Assembly: GCA_902611815.1 (NCBI GenBank)
Contig: CACMAZ010000006.1
Span: forward strand, 1-63,399
Direction of reading: 5' to 3'
DNA from: an uncultured Pelagibacteraceae bacterium
GTDB lineage: Bacteria; Pseudomonadota; Alphaproteobacteria; Pelagibacterales; Pelagibacteraceae
Length of the DNA: 63,399 bases
In this document: positions 55,047 through 63,399 of the stretch, in pieces
How positions within the stretch are numbered: position 1 is the first letter of the stretch
How the letters are laid out: every line of letters begins with the position of its first letter
The notes under the pieces: generated by a model
Database searches by the model: none
What the model was told of the DNA's origin: nothing
Seen by the model: only the letters and a program-made list of their open reading frames with translations
Made by a program: the position numbers and the translations under genes

Positions 55047-56337
55047 CACTCAAACCGCCTAATTTTGATTTATTTAAATCAATTTTTCCCCCATGGGATC
55101 TAACCACATCAGATGCAATTGAAAGGCCAAGACCCACGCTTGATTTTGAGTCACCTCTTCCTTTATTTATTTTATAAAAAGGTTTGAAAACATTTGAATA
55201 TTCTGATTTTGGAATACCTGGTCCGTCATCTTCTATAATTATAACCATTATTTTATTTAACTTTTTTAAGGAAAATGTAATTTTTTTTCCATACTTAAGA
55301 CCATTGTCTATTATGTTGCTAAAACACCTTAATAATAAATTCTTTCGCCCATTAAAGCTTACATTTTCCTCAATATCTGAGGATATTAAAGCATTATCAT
55401 ATTTTTTTATTAAAGATTTGATTGTTTTTGAGATATTAAACGATTCATCTTTTTCAGAAGACGTCGAACTAGCAAACTGCAAATATTCGTTTAACATTTT
55501 TTCCATTTCCTCTATGTCCTCAGAAAGTTTTTTTGAAATATTGTTGTCTTTAATAAAGGCTAATTGTAACTTTATTCTTGTTAGTGGAGTTCTTAAATCG
55601 TGGCTTATTCCAGACAACATCTCTGATCTCTGATTTAAATGTCTTAAAATTCTTTTCCTCATTCTATCAAATTCAAATCCAGCTTGACGTATTTCAAGAG
55701 CACCAGAAGGCCTGAATTCACCAACATCTTCACCTCTTCCAAATTTTTCAGATGCTTTCGCTAAATTTACGATTGGTCGTGTTTGGTTTTTTAAGAAAAT
55801 TAAGGCAACTGTAATTAATAAAAACGCCGGGAATGTGATCCATAACGCAAATAATCTAGCCGATGTACTGGTAACTCTTTCTTTGGGAATATAAAATTCA
55901 AAGTACCCATTAATATGTTTTATTCTTAATTCAATTAATCCTTTGAATTTTGTAGTATCAAACCAATAACTTAAATTTCTGGATTTTAATTCTCTTCTTA
56001 AAGTACGATCCATCGGACTGAACCATCTCTCCATATCTTGTTTTGGTAAGTCGCCAAATGAAATAAATTTTACAGTAAAGTTGTGATGTTCTTCAAATAA
56101 GTTTATTAAATTTTCTTTATTGTAATCTTCATTGTCATAAGCATCTAAAAAAAATTTAATTTCTCCTATTAATGCATTTGTCATACCTTTATTTGTTTTT
56201 ATCCACAAACTATCAAAAAAAACTACTGATATAGTGATTTGCAAAATTATGATCGGAGCTGCAACAATTAGAAGAGCTCTATAAAATAATCTTTTTGGAA
56301 GTATTTCTTTAACAAATTTATTCAATCCATAAAACAT
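55024..56337 (-). CDS. EnvZ-like sensor histidine kinase
   Basis: Two-component sensor of the OmpR/EnvZ type. The 437-residue protein has two membrane helices (about 18-40 and 165-185) flanking a periplasmic domain, HAMP (TRPIVNLAKASEKFGRGED), the phosphoacceptor SGISHDLRTPLTRIKLQLAF with His near residue 242, and the ATPase motifs NIIDNGLKYG, EDDGPGIPKSE and GLGLSIASDVVRSHGG. It overlaps its response regulator by 20 bases and ubiK by 23 bases in convergent orientation. The stimulus is unknown. Confidence 0.93.
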   Translation of the reverse strand: MFYGLNKFVKEILPKRLFYRALLIVAAPIIILQITISVVFFDSLWIKTNKGMTNALIGEIKFFLDAYDNEDYNKENLINLFEEHHNFTVKFISFGDLPKQDMERWFSPMDRTLRRELKSRNLSYWFDTTKFKGLIELRIKHINGYFEFYIPKERVTSTSARLFALWITFPAFLLITVALIFLKNQTRPIVNLAKASEKFGRGEDVGEFRPSGALEIRQAGFEFDRMRKRILRHLNQRSEMLSGISHDLRTPLTRIKLQLAFIKDNNISKKLSEDIEEMEKMLNEYLQFASSTSSEKDESFNISKTIKSLIKKYDNALISSDIEENVSFNGRKNLLLRCFSNIIDNGLKYGKKITFSLKKLNKIMVIIIEDDGPGIPKSEYSNVFKPFYKINKGRGDSKSSVGLGLSIASDVVRSHGGKIDLNKSKLGGLSVKISLPF

Positions 56338-56995
56338 ATCCCGTACCTCTTATAGTTTGTAAATATTTTGGATTTTTTGGATTCATTTCAATTTTTTTTC
56401 TTAGTCTAGTAATAATTACGTCAATTGATCTTTCTTTTTCTAAATTAATAAGTTTTCCTATTTCTTGTCTACTAAAAACCTTACCAGGTTGATTTATCAT
56501 TTTATCTAAAATTTTCTTTTCGGTTGTGTTGATTTTAAGTTCTTTTTTCTCTTTTATTATTAACAACTTTGTTAAATCAATTTTGATATTTCCAAAATTT
56601 ATAGCTCTAATAATGTTCTTTTTTTGTGTTTTGGATAAAATATTTTTTATTCTCAATAGCAGTTCCTGTGGTTCAAATGGTTTCGGTAAATAATCATCTG
56701 CTCCAGATTCGAGACCCTCAACCCTTTCTTTTGGCTCACCTTTAGCGGTCAAAAGTATTATCGGTGTATCAATAAAGGATTTATTTTCATTTAAAAATTC
56801 CAAACCACTTTTGCCAGGCATCATAATATCTAAAATTATCAAATCAAATTTTATGATTGCAATTTTTTTTTGAGCTTCTTCAGCTGAACTAGCTGTATTT
56901 ACCAAAAAACTTTTTTCATTTAAAAATTTTTTTACTAAATTTCTTATACCGTCATCATCGTCTACAACTAATATATGAGCTTTATAGTTTTTCAT
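56318..56995 (-). CDS. OmpR-family response regulator
   Basis: The 225-residue protein has a receiver domain with acidic pocket VVDDDDG, phosphoacceptor Asp in LIILDIMMPGKSG (near residue 57), Thr/Lys switch residues in ILLTAKGEP and PKPFEPQ, and a C-terminal winged-helix DNA-binding domain with KVFSRQEIGKLI and IRGTGYVL. It is the partner of the histidine kinase (20-base overlap) and starts 14 bases inside the marR gene, so all three form one operon. Confidence 0.95.
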   Translation of the reverse strand: MKNYKAHILVVDDDDGIRNLVKKFLNEKSFLVNTASSAEEAQKKIAIIKFDLIILDIMMPGKSGLEFLNENKSFIDTPIILLTAKGEPKERVEGLESGADDYLPKPFEPQELLLRIKNILSKTQKKNIIRAINFGNIKIDLTKLLIIKEKKELKINTTEKKILDKMINQPGKVFSRQEIGKLINLEKERSIDVIITRLRKKIEMNPKNPKYLQTIRGTGYVLWIE

Positions 56996-57425
56996 TTATT
57001 ATTCTTTTTAAGACCTGGTCAAAATTAAGCACTTCTTTTGCTGATGAGTTTAAAAAAGCTTTATAAATTCTTTTTTTTTGAGAAAAAAAAATTTCGTTGT
57101 AAATTTTACTTCCTTTAGAACTTAAATAAATATGTCTAACTCTAGTATCTTTACTATCTTTTTTAAATTCTAAAAAATCTAGCCTCTTCAAATCATTTAG
57201 AACCCTATTTAAACTCTGCTTAGTTACATTTAATTTTTTTAATAGTTGTGAAATTGTAATTCCTTCATAAAAAGATATTAAATGAAGAGATTTATGATGC
57301 GCAGTACCTAATTGATACTTTTTAAGTATTTTCTTGGGATCACTAAATGACTCCCTATAAGTGACAAAAATTTTTTCAATAAAACCTTTTAATTGTTCAT
57401 CTTTTAAATAAAGAAGATCTTTCAT
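56982..57425 (-). CDS. MarR-family transcriptional regulator
   Basis: The 147-residue protein has the MarR winged helix: HHKSLHLISFYEGITISQLL, KKLNVTKQSLNRVLNDLKRL (recognition helix) and the wing with SKDTRVRHIYLSSKG. No known ligand site is recognisable. It is the first gene of the marR-ompR-envZ operon and divergent from ilvE across 62 bases, so it may act on that shared promoter region. Its ligand is unknown. Confidence 0.9.
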   Translation of the reverse strand: MKDLLYLKDEQLKGFIEKIFVTYRESFSDPKKILKKYQLGTAHHKSLHLISFYEGITISQLLKKLNVTKQSLNRVLNDLKRLDFLEFKKDSKDTRVRHIYLSSKGSKIYNEIFFSQKKRIYKAFLNSSAKEVLNFDQVLKRIINEKL

Positions 57426-57440
57426 AATAAGTAAGTTATA

Positions 57441-57469
57441 TTGACATATTAAATTTAGGAAGTTATTTT
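57441..57469 (+). promoter_or_regulatory. Candidate sigma-70 type promoter for ilvE
   Basis: TTGACA at 57441-57446 matches the -35 consensus perfectly, and 17 bases later TATTTT (57464-57469) is a weaker -10. The ilvE ATG (57488) is 18 bases after that. The same region is the divergent marR promoter region, so MarR control is possible but not shown. Confidence 0.45.
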
Positions 57470-57487
57470 TTTATAAATTTTCTTTTT

Positions 57488-58372
57488 ATGATGATTCCTT
57501 ACGATAAAAGAGACGGTAAAATTTGGTATAATTCTGAACTAGTAAATTGGTCAGATGTTAAGTTACATGTTTTAAGCCATGGACTACATTACGCGAGTTG
57601 CGTTTTCGAGGGTGAGAGAGTTTACGATGGCGAAATTTTTAAATTAGAGGAACATACTTCTAGATTTTTTCACTCAGCAAAAAGAATGGGTTTTGAAATT
57701 CCTTATAGTGAGGATCAAATAAACAAAGCTAGCAAAAACATTATTTCAGTTCAAAAAGTTGAAAATGGTTATGTTAGACCAATTGCCTGGCGAGGTAGTG
57801 AAATGATGGCTATTTCAGCTCAACAAACAAAAATTCATGTAGCAATTGCAACCTGGGAGTGGGGATCTTATTTCGATCCAAAGTTAAAAGTTGAAGGAAT
57901 AAAATTAAATATATCTAAATGGAAAAGACCTGCACCAGATACAATACCTTGGGACACGAAAGCATCTGGATTATACATGATATGTACTTTGTCAAAACAC
58001 GAAGCAGAGAGGGATGGATACACCGACTCTTTAATGTTAGATCATGAAGGTAATGTTGCAGAAGCCACTGGTGCAAATATCTTCTTTAAAGATAAAGATG
58101 GAAATCTACATACACCAACACCTGACTCTTTCCTTGATGGCATCACAAGAAGAACAGTCATAGATATTGCAAAATCAAAAAATATAAAAGTAATTGAAAG
58201 AAAAATTACACCAGATGAACTTAAAAATTTTACCGGTTGTTTTCTTACTGGCACTGCTGCAGAAGTAACTCCGGTTTCACAAATAGCAAATTATAATTTT
58301 AAAGTTTGTAAATCAATTATCGAATTATCAGACTCCTATCAATTGATTGTAAGAAAAAAGAAAGCTGCTTAA
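57488..58372 (+). CDS. ilvE: Branched-chain amino acid aminotransferase
   Basis: PLP fold-type IV transaminase for Val, Leu and Ile. The 294-residue protein has KIWYNSELVNWSDVKLHVL, VFEGERVYDG, a Lys in WDTKASGLYM that forms the Schiff base near residue 157, and the signature AEATGANIFF with GTAAEVTPVSQI. The ATG is doubled (57488 and 57491). It ends exactly where the pgsA stop begins on the other strand. A D-amino acid transaminase is less likely given the motif set. Confidence 0.95.
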   Translation: MMIPYDKRDGKIWYNSELVNWSDVKLHVLSHGLHYASCVFEGERVYDGEIFKLEEHTSRFFHSAKRMGFEIPYSEDQINKASKNIISVQKVENGYVRPIAWRGSEMMAISAQQTKIHVAIATWEWGSYFDPKLKVEGIKLNISKWKRPAPDTIPWDTKASGLYMICTLSKHEAERDGYTDSLMLDHEGNVAEATGANIFFKDKDGNLHTPTPDSFLDGITRRTVIDIAKSKNIKVIERKITPDELKNFTGCFLTGTAAEVTPVSQIANYNFKVCKSIIELSDSYQLIVRKKKAA

Positions 58373-58954
58373 TTATTTATTATCTTGAGAAATTGCATGG
58401 TCAATTCCTTTTCTAAGATAATCATAAGCTGTAAATAAAGTTAAGAAAGCCGAAAGCCACAAAATTATAATACCAATAGTTTGAGCATTATAGTCTTGAA
58501 AATTCAAAATTTTATTACCAGTTTCCCCTGTTAATAAAATAGAAATTGAAAACATTTGTAAAAAAGTTTTCAATTTTGCAAGATTTGACACTGGTAAATT
58601 TACTTGCCCTTTTGCTAAAAATTCTCTGAGGCCAGATATCAAAATTTCCCTTATCAGAATAATAATCGCAGCTATAACCTCAAAATTTTTTATTGTTCCA
58701 TCCATAACTAATAAAATTAGAGCTGTTGCTACGATAATTTTATCAGCAATGGGATCTAAAAGTTCACCAAGTTTAGACTCCTCTTTATACAATCTTGCTA
58801 AAAGACCATCTAAAAAATCTGTAAAAGATGCAAGAACAAATAAAAAAAATGGAATTACATCTCCATAAAATCCTGGCAAATAAAATGTTAACACAAATAT
58901 TGGGACTATAATTATACGGCCAATTGTCAGATAATTAGGAAATTTAAATTTCAT
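58373..58954 (-). CDS. pgsA: CDP-diacylglycerol-glycerol-3-phosphate 3-phosphatidyltransferase
   Basis: Makes phosphatidylglycerol phosphate. The 193-residue protein has the CDP-alcohol phosphotransferase motif [20 protein letters not shown] then LLDPIADK, and several membrane helices. [19 protein letters not shown] is typical for the N-terminus. It overlaps uvrC by 4 bases at its start, and its stop abuts ilvE on the other strand. Confidence 0.95.
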   Translation of the reverse strand: MKFKFPNYLTIGRIIIVPIFVLTFYLPGFYGDVIPFFLFVLASFTDFLDGLLARLYKEESKLGELLDPIADKIIVATALILLVMDGTIKNFEVIAAIIILIREILISGLREFLAKGQVNLPVSNLAKLKTFLQMFSISILLTGETGNKILNFQDYNAQTIGIIILWLSAFLTLFTAYDYLRKGIDHAISQDNK

Positions 58955-60786
58955 TCGTGAAAAAAGTTATATATTTTTTTTGCAACCTTTTCCTCAACTC
59001 CCTCTACTGATTTTATTTCATCTAAACTAGCAGACTCGACAGCTCTAGCAGATCCAAAATGATTTAATAAAGCTCTCTTTCTAATAGACCCGATCCCGCT
59101 AATTTGATCAAGAAGCGATTTTTTTAAGCCCTTTTTCCTTTTTGCTCTATGAGCGCTTATTGCAAATCTATGCGCCTCATCTCTTATTCTTTGTAAAAAA
59201 AATAAAGTGGGATCGTTTTTTTCAAATTTAAATTCTTTACCATTATGAAAAAAGGTTTCATTACCACTATTTCTAAGTTTCCCTTTTGCAATTGCTATGA
59301 CCGGGATCTCGTGGAGGCCTAATTCATTCATTGTTTCTCTTACTACTGAGTATTGGCCTTTTCCACCATCAATCAAAATTAGGTCTGGCATTGTCAAATA
59401 ATTATCCTTTTCTTGAATGGCTCGTTTGAACCTTCGATTAATAACCTCTCGCATCATACCATAGTCGTCTTGCTCGTTATTTTTAATTTTAATATTAAAT
59501 TTTCTATATCTTTTCTTTATAAAACCTTCTTCACCAAATGTAATTAACGCTCCTATGCTGTCAGTACCTTGAATATGACTATTATCATATACTTCTACTA
59601 AGTTAATATTGCTCTCAAGATCAAATTTTTGCGAAATGTTCTCAAATAAGTCTTTATTATTTTGGCTTTCATAGATTTTTCTATTTAAACTATCTTTTGC
59701 ATTTTTGAGAGCTTGATTAATGACTTTTAATTTTGAACCTTTTTTAGCAACTGAAATGCTAACTTGTTTATTTTCTTTTTTACTTAAGGTTTTTTCGATT
59801 AATAGTTTTTCTTTTATATCCTCACTTAAAATAATATTTACAGGTACACTTTTATTTTCATAAAATTGTGTAACGAAAGAATTAATTATATTACTTAAAT
59901 TCTCATCTGGATCATGTTTGGGAAAAAAAGCTTGATTACCCCAATTTTGTTTAGACCTATAAAAAAAAACTTGGATACAAGTTTTACCAGACTCTTTGTA
60001 ACCAGCAATAACATCAGCCTCTACTAAATTTGCTTCATTAATTCTCTGAGATGACTGAATAATATTGAGTGATTTAATTCTATCCCTAAGTATTGCAGCT
60101 TTTTCAAAATCTAGTTCATCGCTAGCAGTTTCCATTTGTGCCGATAAACTTTTTTGAATTTTTCTTGATTTTCCAGAGACAAAGTCAATAGCATCATCTA
60201 CAGATTTTTTATAATCATTCTCGTGTATAAAATTTACACAAGGACCAGAACATCTTTTAATTTGATATAATATGCATGGTCTTTCCCTATTTTTAAATAC
60301 AGTGTCATCACAAATTCTTAACTGAAATATTTTTTGGATCATTTTTATGGTCCAATTCGCAGAACCTGCAGACGCAAACGGACCAAAGAAAAAACCTTCT
60401 TTGTCCTTTTTTCCTCTATGTTTTTTTATTTGTGGCCACTTTTCTTTGTTACTAATAAAAATAAAAGGAAATGATTTATCATCTCTCAATAATATATTAA
60501 ATCTTGGCTTGTATTTTTTAATTAAATTGGCTTCTAATAATAAAGCTTCACTTTCGTTTGAAGTAGTTGTTACTTCAAGTTTTCTAGTTTGAGATAGCAT
60601 TCTCTCAGTTCTAATAATATGATTTTTTTCTGATACATAACTTTTCAATCTATTAGGTAAATTTTTTGCTTTCCCAACATACAAAACCTCATTTTTTTCG
60701 TTCAGCATTTTGTAAACACCTGGCAATTTAGCAATTAACGGTATTTCTTTTTTTATAATATCTTTTCCTGTATCAGAATTTGTCAT
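58951..60786 (-). CDS. uvrC: UvrABC system protein C
   Basis: Nuclease that makes both incisions in nucleotide excision repair. I chose ATG 60786 (MTNSDTGKD), which leaves a 14-base overlap with folB; an ATG at 60816 would add 10 residues. About 611 residues: GIY-YIG domain ([20 protein letters not shown]), Cys cluster ([18 protein letters not shown]), UVR domain ([20 protein letters not shown]), RNase H-like domain ([30 protein letters not shown]) and C-terminal helix-hairpin-helix ([20 protein letters not shown]). uvrB is in the same run. Confidence 0.95.
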   Translation of the reverse strand: MTNSDTGKDIIKKEIPLIAKLPGVYKMLNEKNEVLYVGKAKNLPNRLKSYVSEKNHIIRTERMLSQTRKLEVTTTSNESEALLLEANLIKKYKPRFNILLRDDKSFPFIFISNKEKWPQIKKHRGKKDKEGFFFGPFASAGSANWTIKMIQKIFQLRICDDTVFKNRERPCILYQIKRCSGPCVNFIHENDYKKSVDDAIDFVSGKSRKIQKSLSAQMETASDELDFEKAAILRDRIKSLNIIQSSQRINEANLVEADVIAGYKESGKTCIQVFFYRSKQNWGNQAFFPKHDPDENLSNIINSFVTQFYENKSVPVNIILSEDIKEKLLIEKTLSKKENKQVSISVAKKGSKLKVINQALKNAKDSLNRKIYESQNNKDLFENISQKFDLESNINLVEVYDNSHIQGTDSIGALITFGEEGFIKKRYRKFNIKIKNNEQDDYGMMREVINRRFKRAIQEKDNYLTMPDLILIDGGKGQYSVVRETMNELGLHEIPVIAIAKGKLRNSGNETFFHNGKEFKFEKNDPTLFFLQRIRDEAHRFAISAHRAKRKKGLKKSLLDQISGIGSIRKRALLNHFGSARAVESASLDEIKSVEGVEEKVAKKIYNFFHE

Positions 60787-61198
60787 TAATTCTCTTTTTT
60801 GAAATTTGAATACCAACCGACGAGCAGTCCTTCATTATTTCAAGTTTTTCTATTTTAAGATTTATTTTCTCAATTCTTTTATCTTTAAAAAGCTCATCAA
60901 ATACATCTTCAGCTAGGGTTTCCAGGAAATTATAATGTTTATTTTTTACCAGTTTCTTTATAAGTCGCACCACCTTTGAATAATTTACTATAGACTTTAA
61001 ATCTTTATCATCTGATGGTTTTTTATCTTTATAATCAATTTCTAATGAAAACTTTACTTTTTGAGGTTTTTCTTTCTCAAAATCATAATAACCTAGTTTT
61101 AGATTTAAAATAAGCTCTTTAATTAAAACTTTTTTTTCGTAATTAAATAGGTTTTTTATTTTACCTATTCTGAAAATTTCAATATTGTTTTTCTTCAT
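60773..61198 (-). CDS. folB: Dihydroneopterin aldolase
   Basis: Folate pathway enzyme that converts dihydroneopterin to the hydroxymethylpterin. The 141-residue protein has [20 protein letters not shown] (the family's L-x-GxxxxE-K-Q pattern), [20 protein letters not shown] and [14 protein letters not shown]. The N-terminal 20 residues are longer than in many homologues. It overlaps the SDR gene by 4 bases and uvrC by 14 bases. Confidence 0.85.
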   Translation of the reverse strand: MKKNNIEIFRIGKIKNLFNYEKKVLIKELILNLKLGYYDFEKEKPQKVKFSLEIDYKDKKPSDDKDLKSIVNYSKVVRLIKKLVKNKHYNFLETLAEDVFDELFKDKRIEKINLKIEKLEIMKDCSSVGIQISKKRINDKF

Positions 61199-61950
61199 TC
61201 TTTACCACCCAATACATCAGGAGTTTGCCAATTCAAACTCTGCCCGCTATCTAGCGCTAAAACTTGACCAGTAATAGATCTATTTTTAATTAAAAAGTCA
61301 ACTGCATTACAAATATCATTAACATTTACCTGTCTTCTTAGTGGTGTAGCTAGATACTGTTTTTTAAAGTGGGCAACAGATTGTCTTTTATTTTTAATCG
61401 TAGGCCCCGGCGCAATACCATTAACTCTTATCCTTGGCGCAAAACTCATCGCACTTGTTTTAGTCATAGTATAAAGACCAGCTTTACTTAAGGTATAAGA
61501 AAAAAAATATGGAGTAAGTTTAAAAACTCTTTGATCAATAATGTTGATAATATTGTTGTTGCCTTTAACTACACATTTTGAAAATTCTTTGGATAAAATA
61601 GCTGGTGCTTTTAAGTTTGCATTTAGATGATTATTCCAACTTTTTGAATTAAAATTTTCAATTTTATCATTTTCGAATACAGAGGCATTATTAATAAGAC
61701 AATCAAGATAACCCATATTTTTTTTTGCAAATTTGACTATTTTTAAAACATCTTTTTCTTTTCCTAGGTCTGCTTTTATCAAATAAATTTTTGAGCCTTT
61801 TTGCTCTAAATTATTTCTTAAATTTTCAGCTTTAGATTTTGATTTATTATATTGAATTAAAATCTGGACTTTAAAACCAGATAATCGTTCTGCAATTGCT
61901 GCACCGATCCTGGTAGCACCACCTGTGATAATTATTTTTTGTGCTTCCAT
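61195..61950 (-). CDS. SDR-family oxidoreductase, pteridine reductase-like
   Basis: Short-chain dehydrogenase/reductase of 251 residues. It has the cofactor motif [26 protein letters not shown], the catalytic YTLSKAGLY and the C-terminal NGIAPGPT. The N-terminal motif and tight pairing with folB recall FolM / pteridine reductase proteins, so a role in folate or pterin reduction is plausible but unproven. It overlaps uvrB by 19 bases and folB by 4. Confidence 0.85.
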   Translation of the reverse strand: MEAQKIIITGGATRIGAAIAERLSGFKVQILIQYNKSKSKAENLRNNLEQKGSKIYLIKADLGKEKDVLKIVKFAKKNMGYLDCLINNASVFENDKIENFNSKSWNNHLNANLKAPAILSKEFSKCVVKGNNNIINIIDQRVFKLTPYFFSYTLSKAGLYTMTKTSAMSFAPRIRVNGIAPGPTIKNKRQSVAHFKKQYLATPLRRQVNVNDICNAVDFLIKNRSITGQVLALDSGQSLNWQTPDVLGGKE

Positions 61951-63399
61951 TTTTTTTCTTTCCTTTTTGTTACTTTTGTTCCGGGCATCCCCATTGTGGA
62001 ACGTCCTTTAGGATATAGTTTATTTTTAACATCATATTGTCTAATTTTAGGATTTAAAGTTATTTCAAGCTCTGTGCTTTCCAGCTTTCTAATTTCGTCT
62101 CGAATTTTTGCTGCTTCCTCAAACTCAAGATTAGAAGCTGCCTCTTTCATTTTTTTATCTAGAGCTTTAAGGTGTTTTTTGAGATTTCCGCCAATATTTG
62201 AACCCTCGCTAATTTTTACATAATCTTTTTCGTAAACACTTTCTAAAATATCACTAATTTCTTTTTTTACTGACTTTGCATCAATTTTATTTTTCTTGTT
62301 GTATTCTATTTGAATTGATCTTCTTCTATCAGTTTCTTTTAATGCTTTCTTAATACTTTTCGTCTCTTTATCTGCATAAAGAATTACTTTACCATCAACA
62401 TTTCTCGCTGCTCGACCAATAGTTTGAATTAAAGATGTTTCTGATCTTAAGAAGCCCTCCTTATCTGCATCTAAAATTCCAACTAATGCACACTCTGGTA
62501 TATCAAGACCTTCTCTTAAAAGATTTATTCCTACAAGAACATCAAATACACCCATCCTCAAGTCACGCATAATCTCTATTCTTTCAAGTGTATCAATATC
62601 TGAATGAAGGTATCTTACTTTAATTCCATTTTCATGAAGATACTCTGTTAAATCTTCAGCCATTTTTTTTGTTAGAGTAGTGACCAAAACCCTATAATTT
62701 TTATCAATAACTTTTTTACACTCATGCATTAAATCATCCACTTGATTTTTAGCTGGTTTAATCTCTACCGCTGGATCAATCAAACCTGTTGGTCTAATTA
62801 CTTGATCTATGAATTTACCTTTCGTCTGCTCTAGTTCCCAAGGACCAGGAGTTGCAGAAACAAATATAGTTTGAGTTCTCATTAAATCCCATTCTTCAAA
62901 TTTTAAAGGTCTATTGTCCATACAAGATGGAAGACGGAAACCATACTCCGCAAGTGTACTTTTTCTTGATCTATCTCCTTTGAACATTCCGTTAAGTTGA
63001 GGAACTGTTACATGAGATTCATCAACAAAAACTAAAGTGTTGTCTGGAAAGTATTCAAATAGAGTTGGTGGTGGTTCCCCTGGCTTTCTACCTGATAAAA
63101 ATCTAGAGTAATTTTCTATTCCTGCACAAGAGCCTGTAGCCTCTATCATTTCTAAGTCGAACTTAGTTCTCTCCTCTAGTCTTTGGGCTTCAAGTAATTT
63201 ATTTTCAGATTTATGTTTTTTTAATGTTATTTCTAATTCTTTTCTAATATTTATAACCGCTTGTTCCACAGTTGGTTTAGGAGTTATGTAATGGCTATTT
63301 GCATAAACTTTAATTAAATTTAACTCTCTTACCTGATCTCCAGTTAATGGATCAAATTCCTCAATTTTTTCTAATTTGTCCCCAAATAAACTTAATCTC
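61932..63399 (-). CDS. uvrB: UvrABC system protein B, 5' end outside the window
   Basis: Damage-verifying helicase of nucleotide excision repair. The frame is open from the right edge (first whole codon at 63398), so the N-terminal part with the Walker A is missing. Visible: [32 protein letters not shown] (helicase motif II), [13 protein letters not shown] (motif III), [45 protein letters not shown], and a C-terminal UVR domain ([20 protein letters not shown]). First of the run uvrB, SDR, folB, uvrC, pgsA. It is not a fragment: only the window cuts it. Confidence 0.97.
   Translation of the reverse strand, partial: RLSLFGDKLEKIEEFDPLTGDQVRELNLIKVYANSHYITPKPTVEQAVINIRKELEITLKKHKSENKLLEAQRLEERTKFDLEMIEATGSCAGIENYSRFLSGRKPGEPPPTLFEYFPDNTLVFVDESHVTVPQLNGMFKGDRSRKSTLAEYGFRLPSCMDNRPLKFEEWDLMRTQTIFVSATPGPWELEQTKGKFIDQVIRPTGLIDPAVEIKPAKNQVDDLMHECKKVIDKNYRVLVTTLTKKMAEDLTEYLHENGIKVRYLHSDIDTLERIEIMRDLRMGVFDVLVGINLLREGLDIPECALVGILDADKEGFLRSETSLIQTIGRAARNVDGKVILYADKETKSIKKALKETDRRRSIQIEYNKKNKIDAKSVKKEISDILESVYEKDYVKISEGSNIGGNLKKHLKALDKKMKEAASNLEFEEAAKIRDEIRKLESTELEITLNPKIRQYDVKNKLYPKGRSTMGMPGTKVTKRKEKKWKHKK

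Noticed and set aside
55184..55633. A plus-strand open frame of 149 codons inside the histidine kinase gene.
   Set aside because: The minus strand encodes intact kinase motifs throughout this stretch; the plus-strand product is low-complexity Ser/Phe/Ile-rich without family resemblance.

Overview
The window is a compact, AT-rich (roughly 70% A+T by eye) stretch of a free-living alphaproteobacterial chromosome, most likely SAR11 / 'Candidatus Pelagibacter' or a close relative. Clade markers are CcrM, paired F0 b and b' subunits, the ispH-thrB-rnhA order, dciA facing mutY, ctaC-ctaD-ctaB-(small ORF)-ctaG-ctaE-surf1-thrC, a DUF2093 protein, and a carotenoid-to-retinal cassette. Genes usually abut or overlap by a few bases. 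There is no gene-free stretch over about 100 bases. I saw no phage, insertion sequence, CRISPR array or rRNA. One tRNA (Gln, TTG) is present.

Layout. 1-4169: 3' part of ileS, lspA, a BamF-type lipoprotein and a pgi broken by one frameshift. 4166-5988: rsmD and purD. 6204-11834 (minus): ubiA-msbA-waaA-lpxK-lpxL, a quinone plus lipid A block. 12284-15382 (minus): a tight HAD, CDGSH, DoxX, pirin, quinone oxidoreductase run that looks like an uncharacterised redox cassette. 15403-23527 (plus): rsmE, the aa3-type cytochrome oxidase operon, thrC and a peroxiredoxin. 23522-35944 (minus): one unbroken 15-gene run dciA-dsbA-like-smc-atpI-atpB-atpE-b'-b-crtI-crtB-crtY-blh-ispH-thrB-rnhA. 35945-43024: mutY, an FAD monooxygenase, ccrM, rnhB, a frameshifted uracil-DNA glycosylase, a TPR protein and ispE. 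43058-50420: tRNA-Gln with cca, greA, hemF, trmL, the bc1 complex petABC, ychF and pth. 50440-57425: rplY, prs, pgeF, a MidA-type methyltransferase, lgt, ubiK and a marR-ompR-envZ regulatory triad. 57488-63399: ilvE, then pgsA, uvrC, folB, an SDR and partial uvrB on the minus strand.

How the genes work together. Much of the window serves membrane energetics: cytochrome oxidase and its assembly factors, bc1, F0 of ATP synthase, ubiquinone synthesis, and retinal synthesis from lycopene through beta-carotene. IspE and IspH supply isoprenoid precursors. The rest is envelope building (lipid A/Kdo, lipoprotein maturation, phospholipid), DNA repair (UvrB/C, MutY, UDG) and translation.

The points most worth a second look are: the retinal cassette sitting between F0 genes and ispH; an Smc with no visible hinge domain; the HAD/CDGSH/DoxX/pirin/Qor cassette; two genes (pgi and udg) each broken by one extra base in a homopolymer; back-to-back start codons of dciA and mutY; a complete absence of spacer at every convergent gene junction; and pairs of CcrM GANTC sites in two promoter regions.
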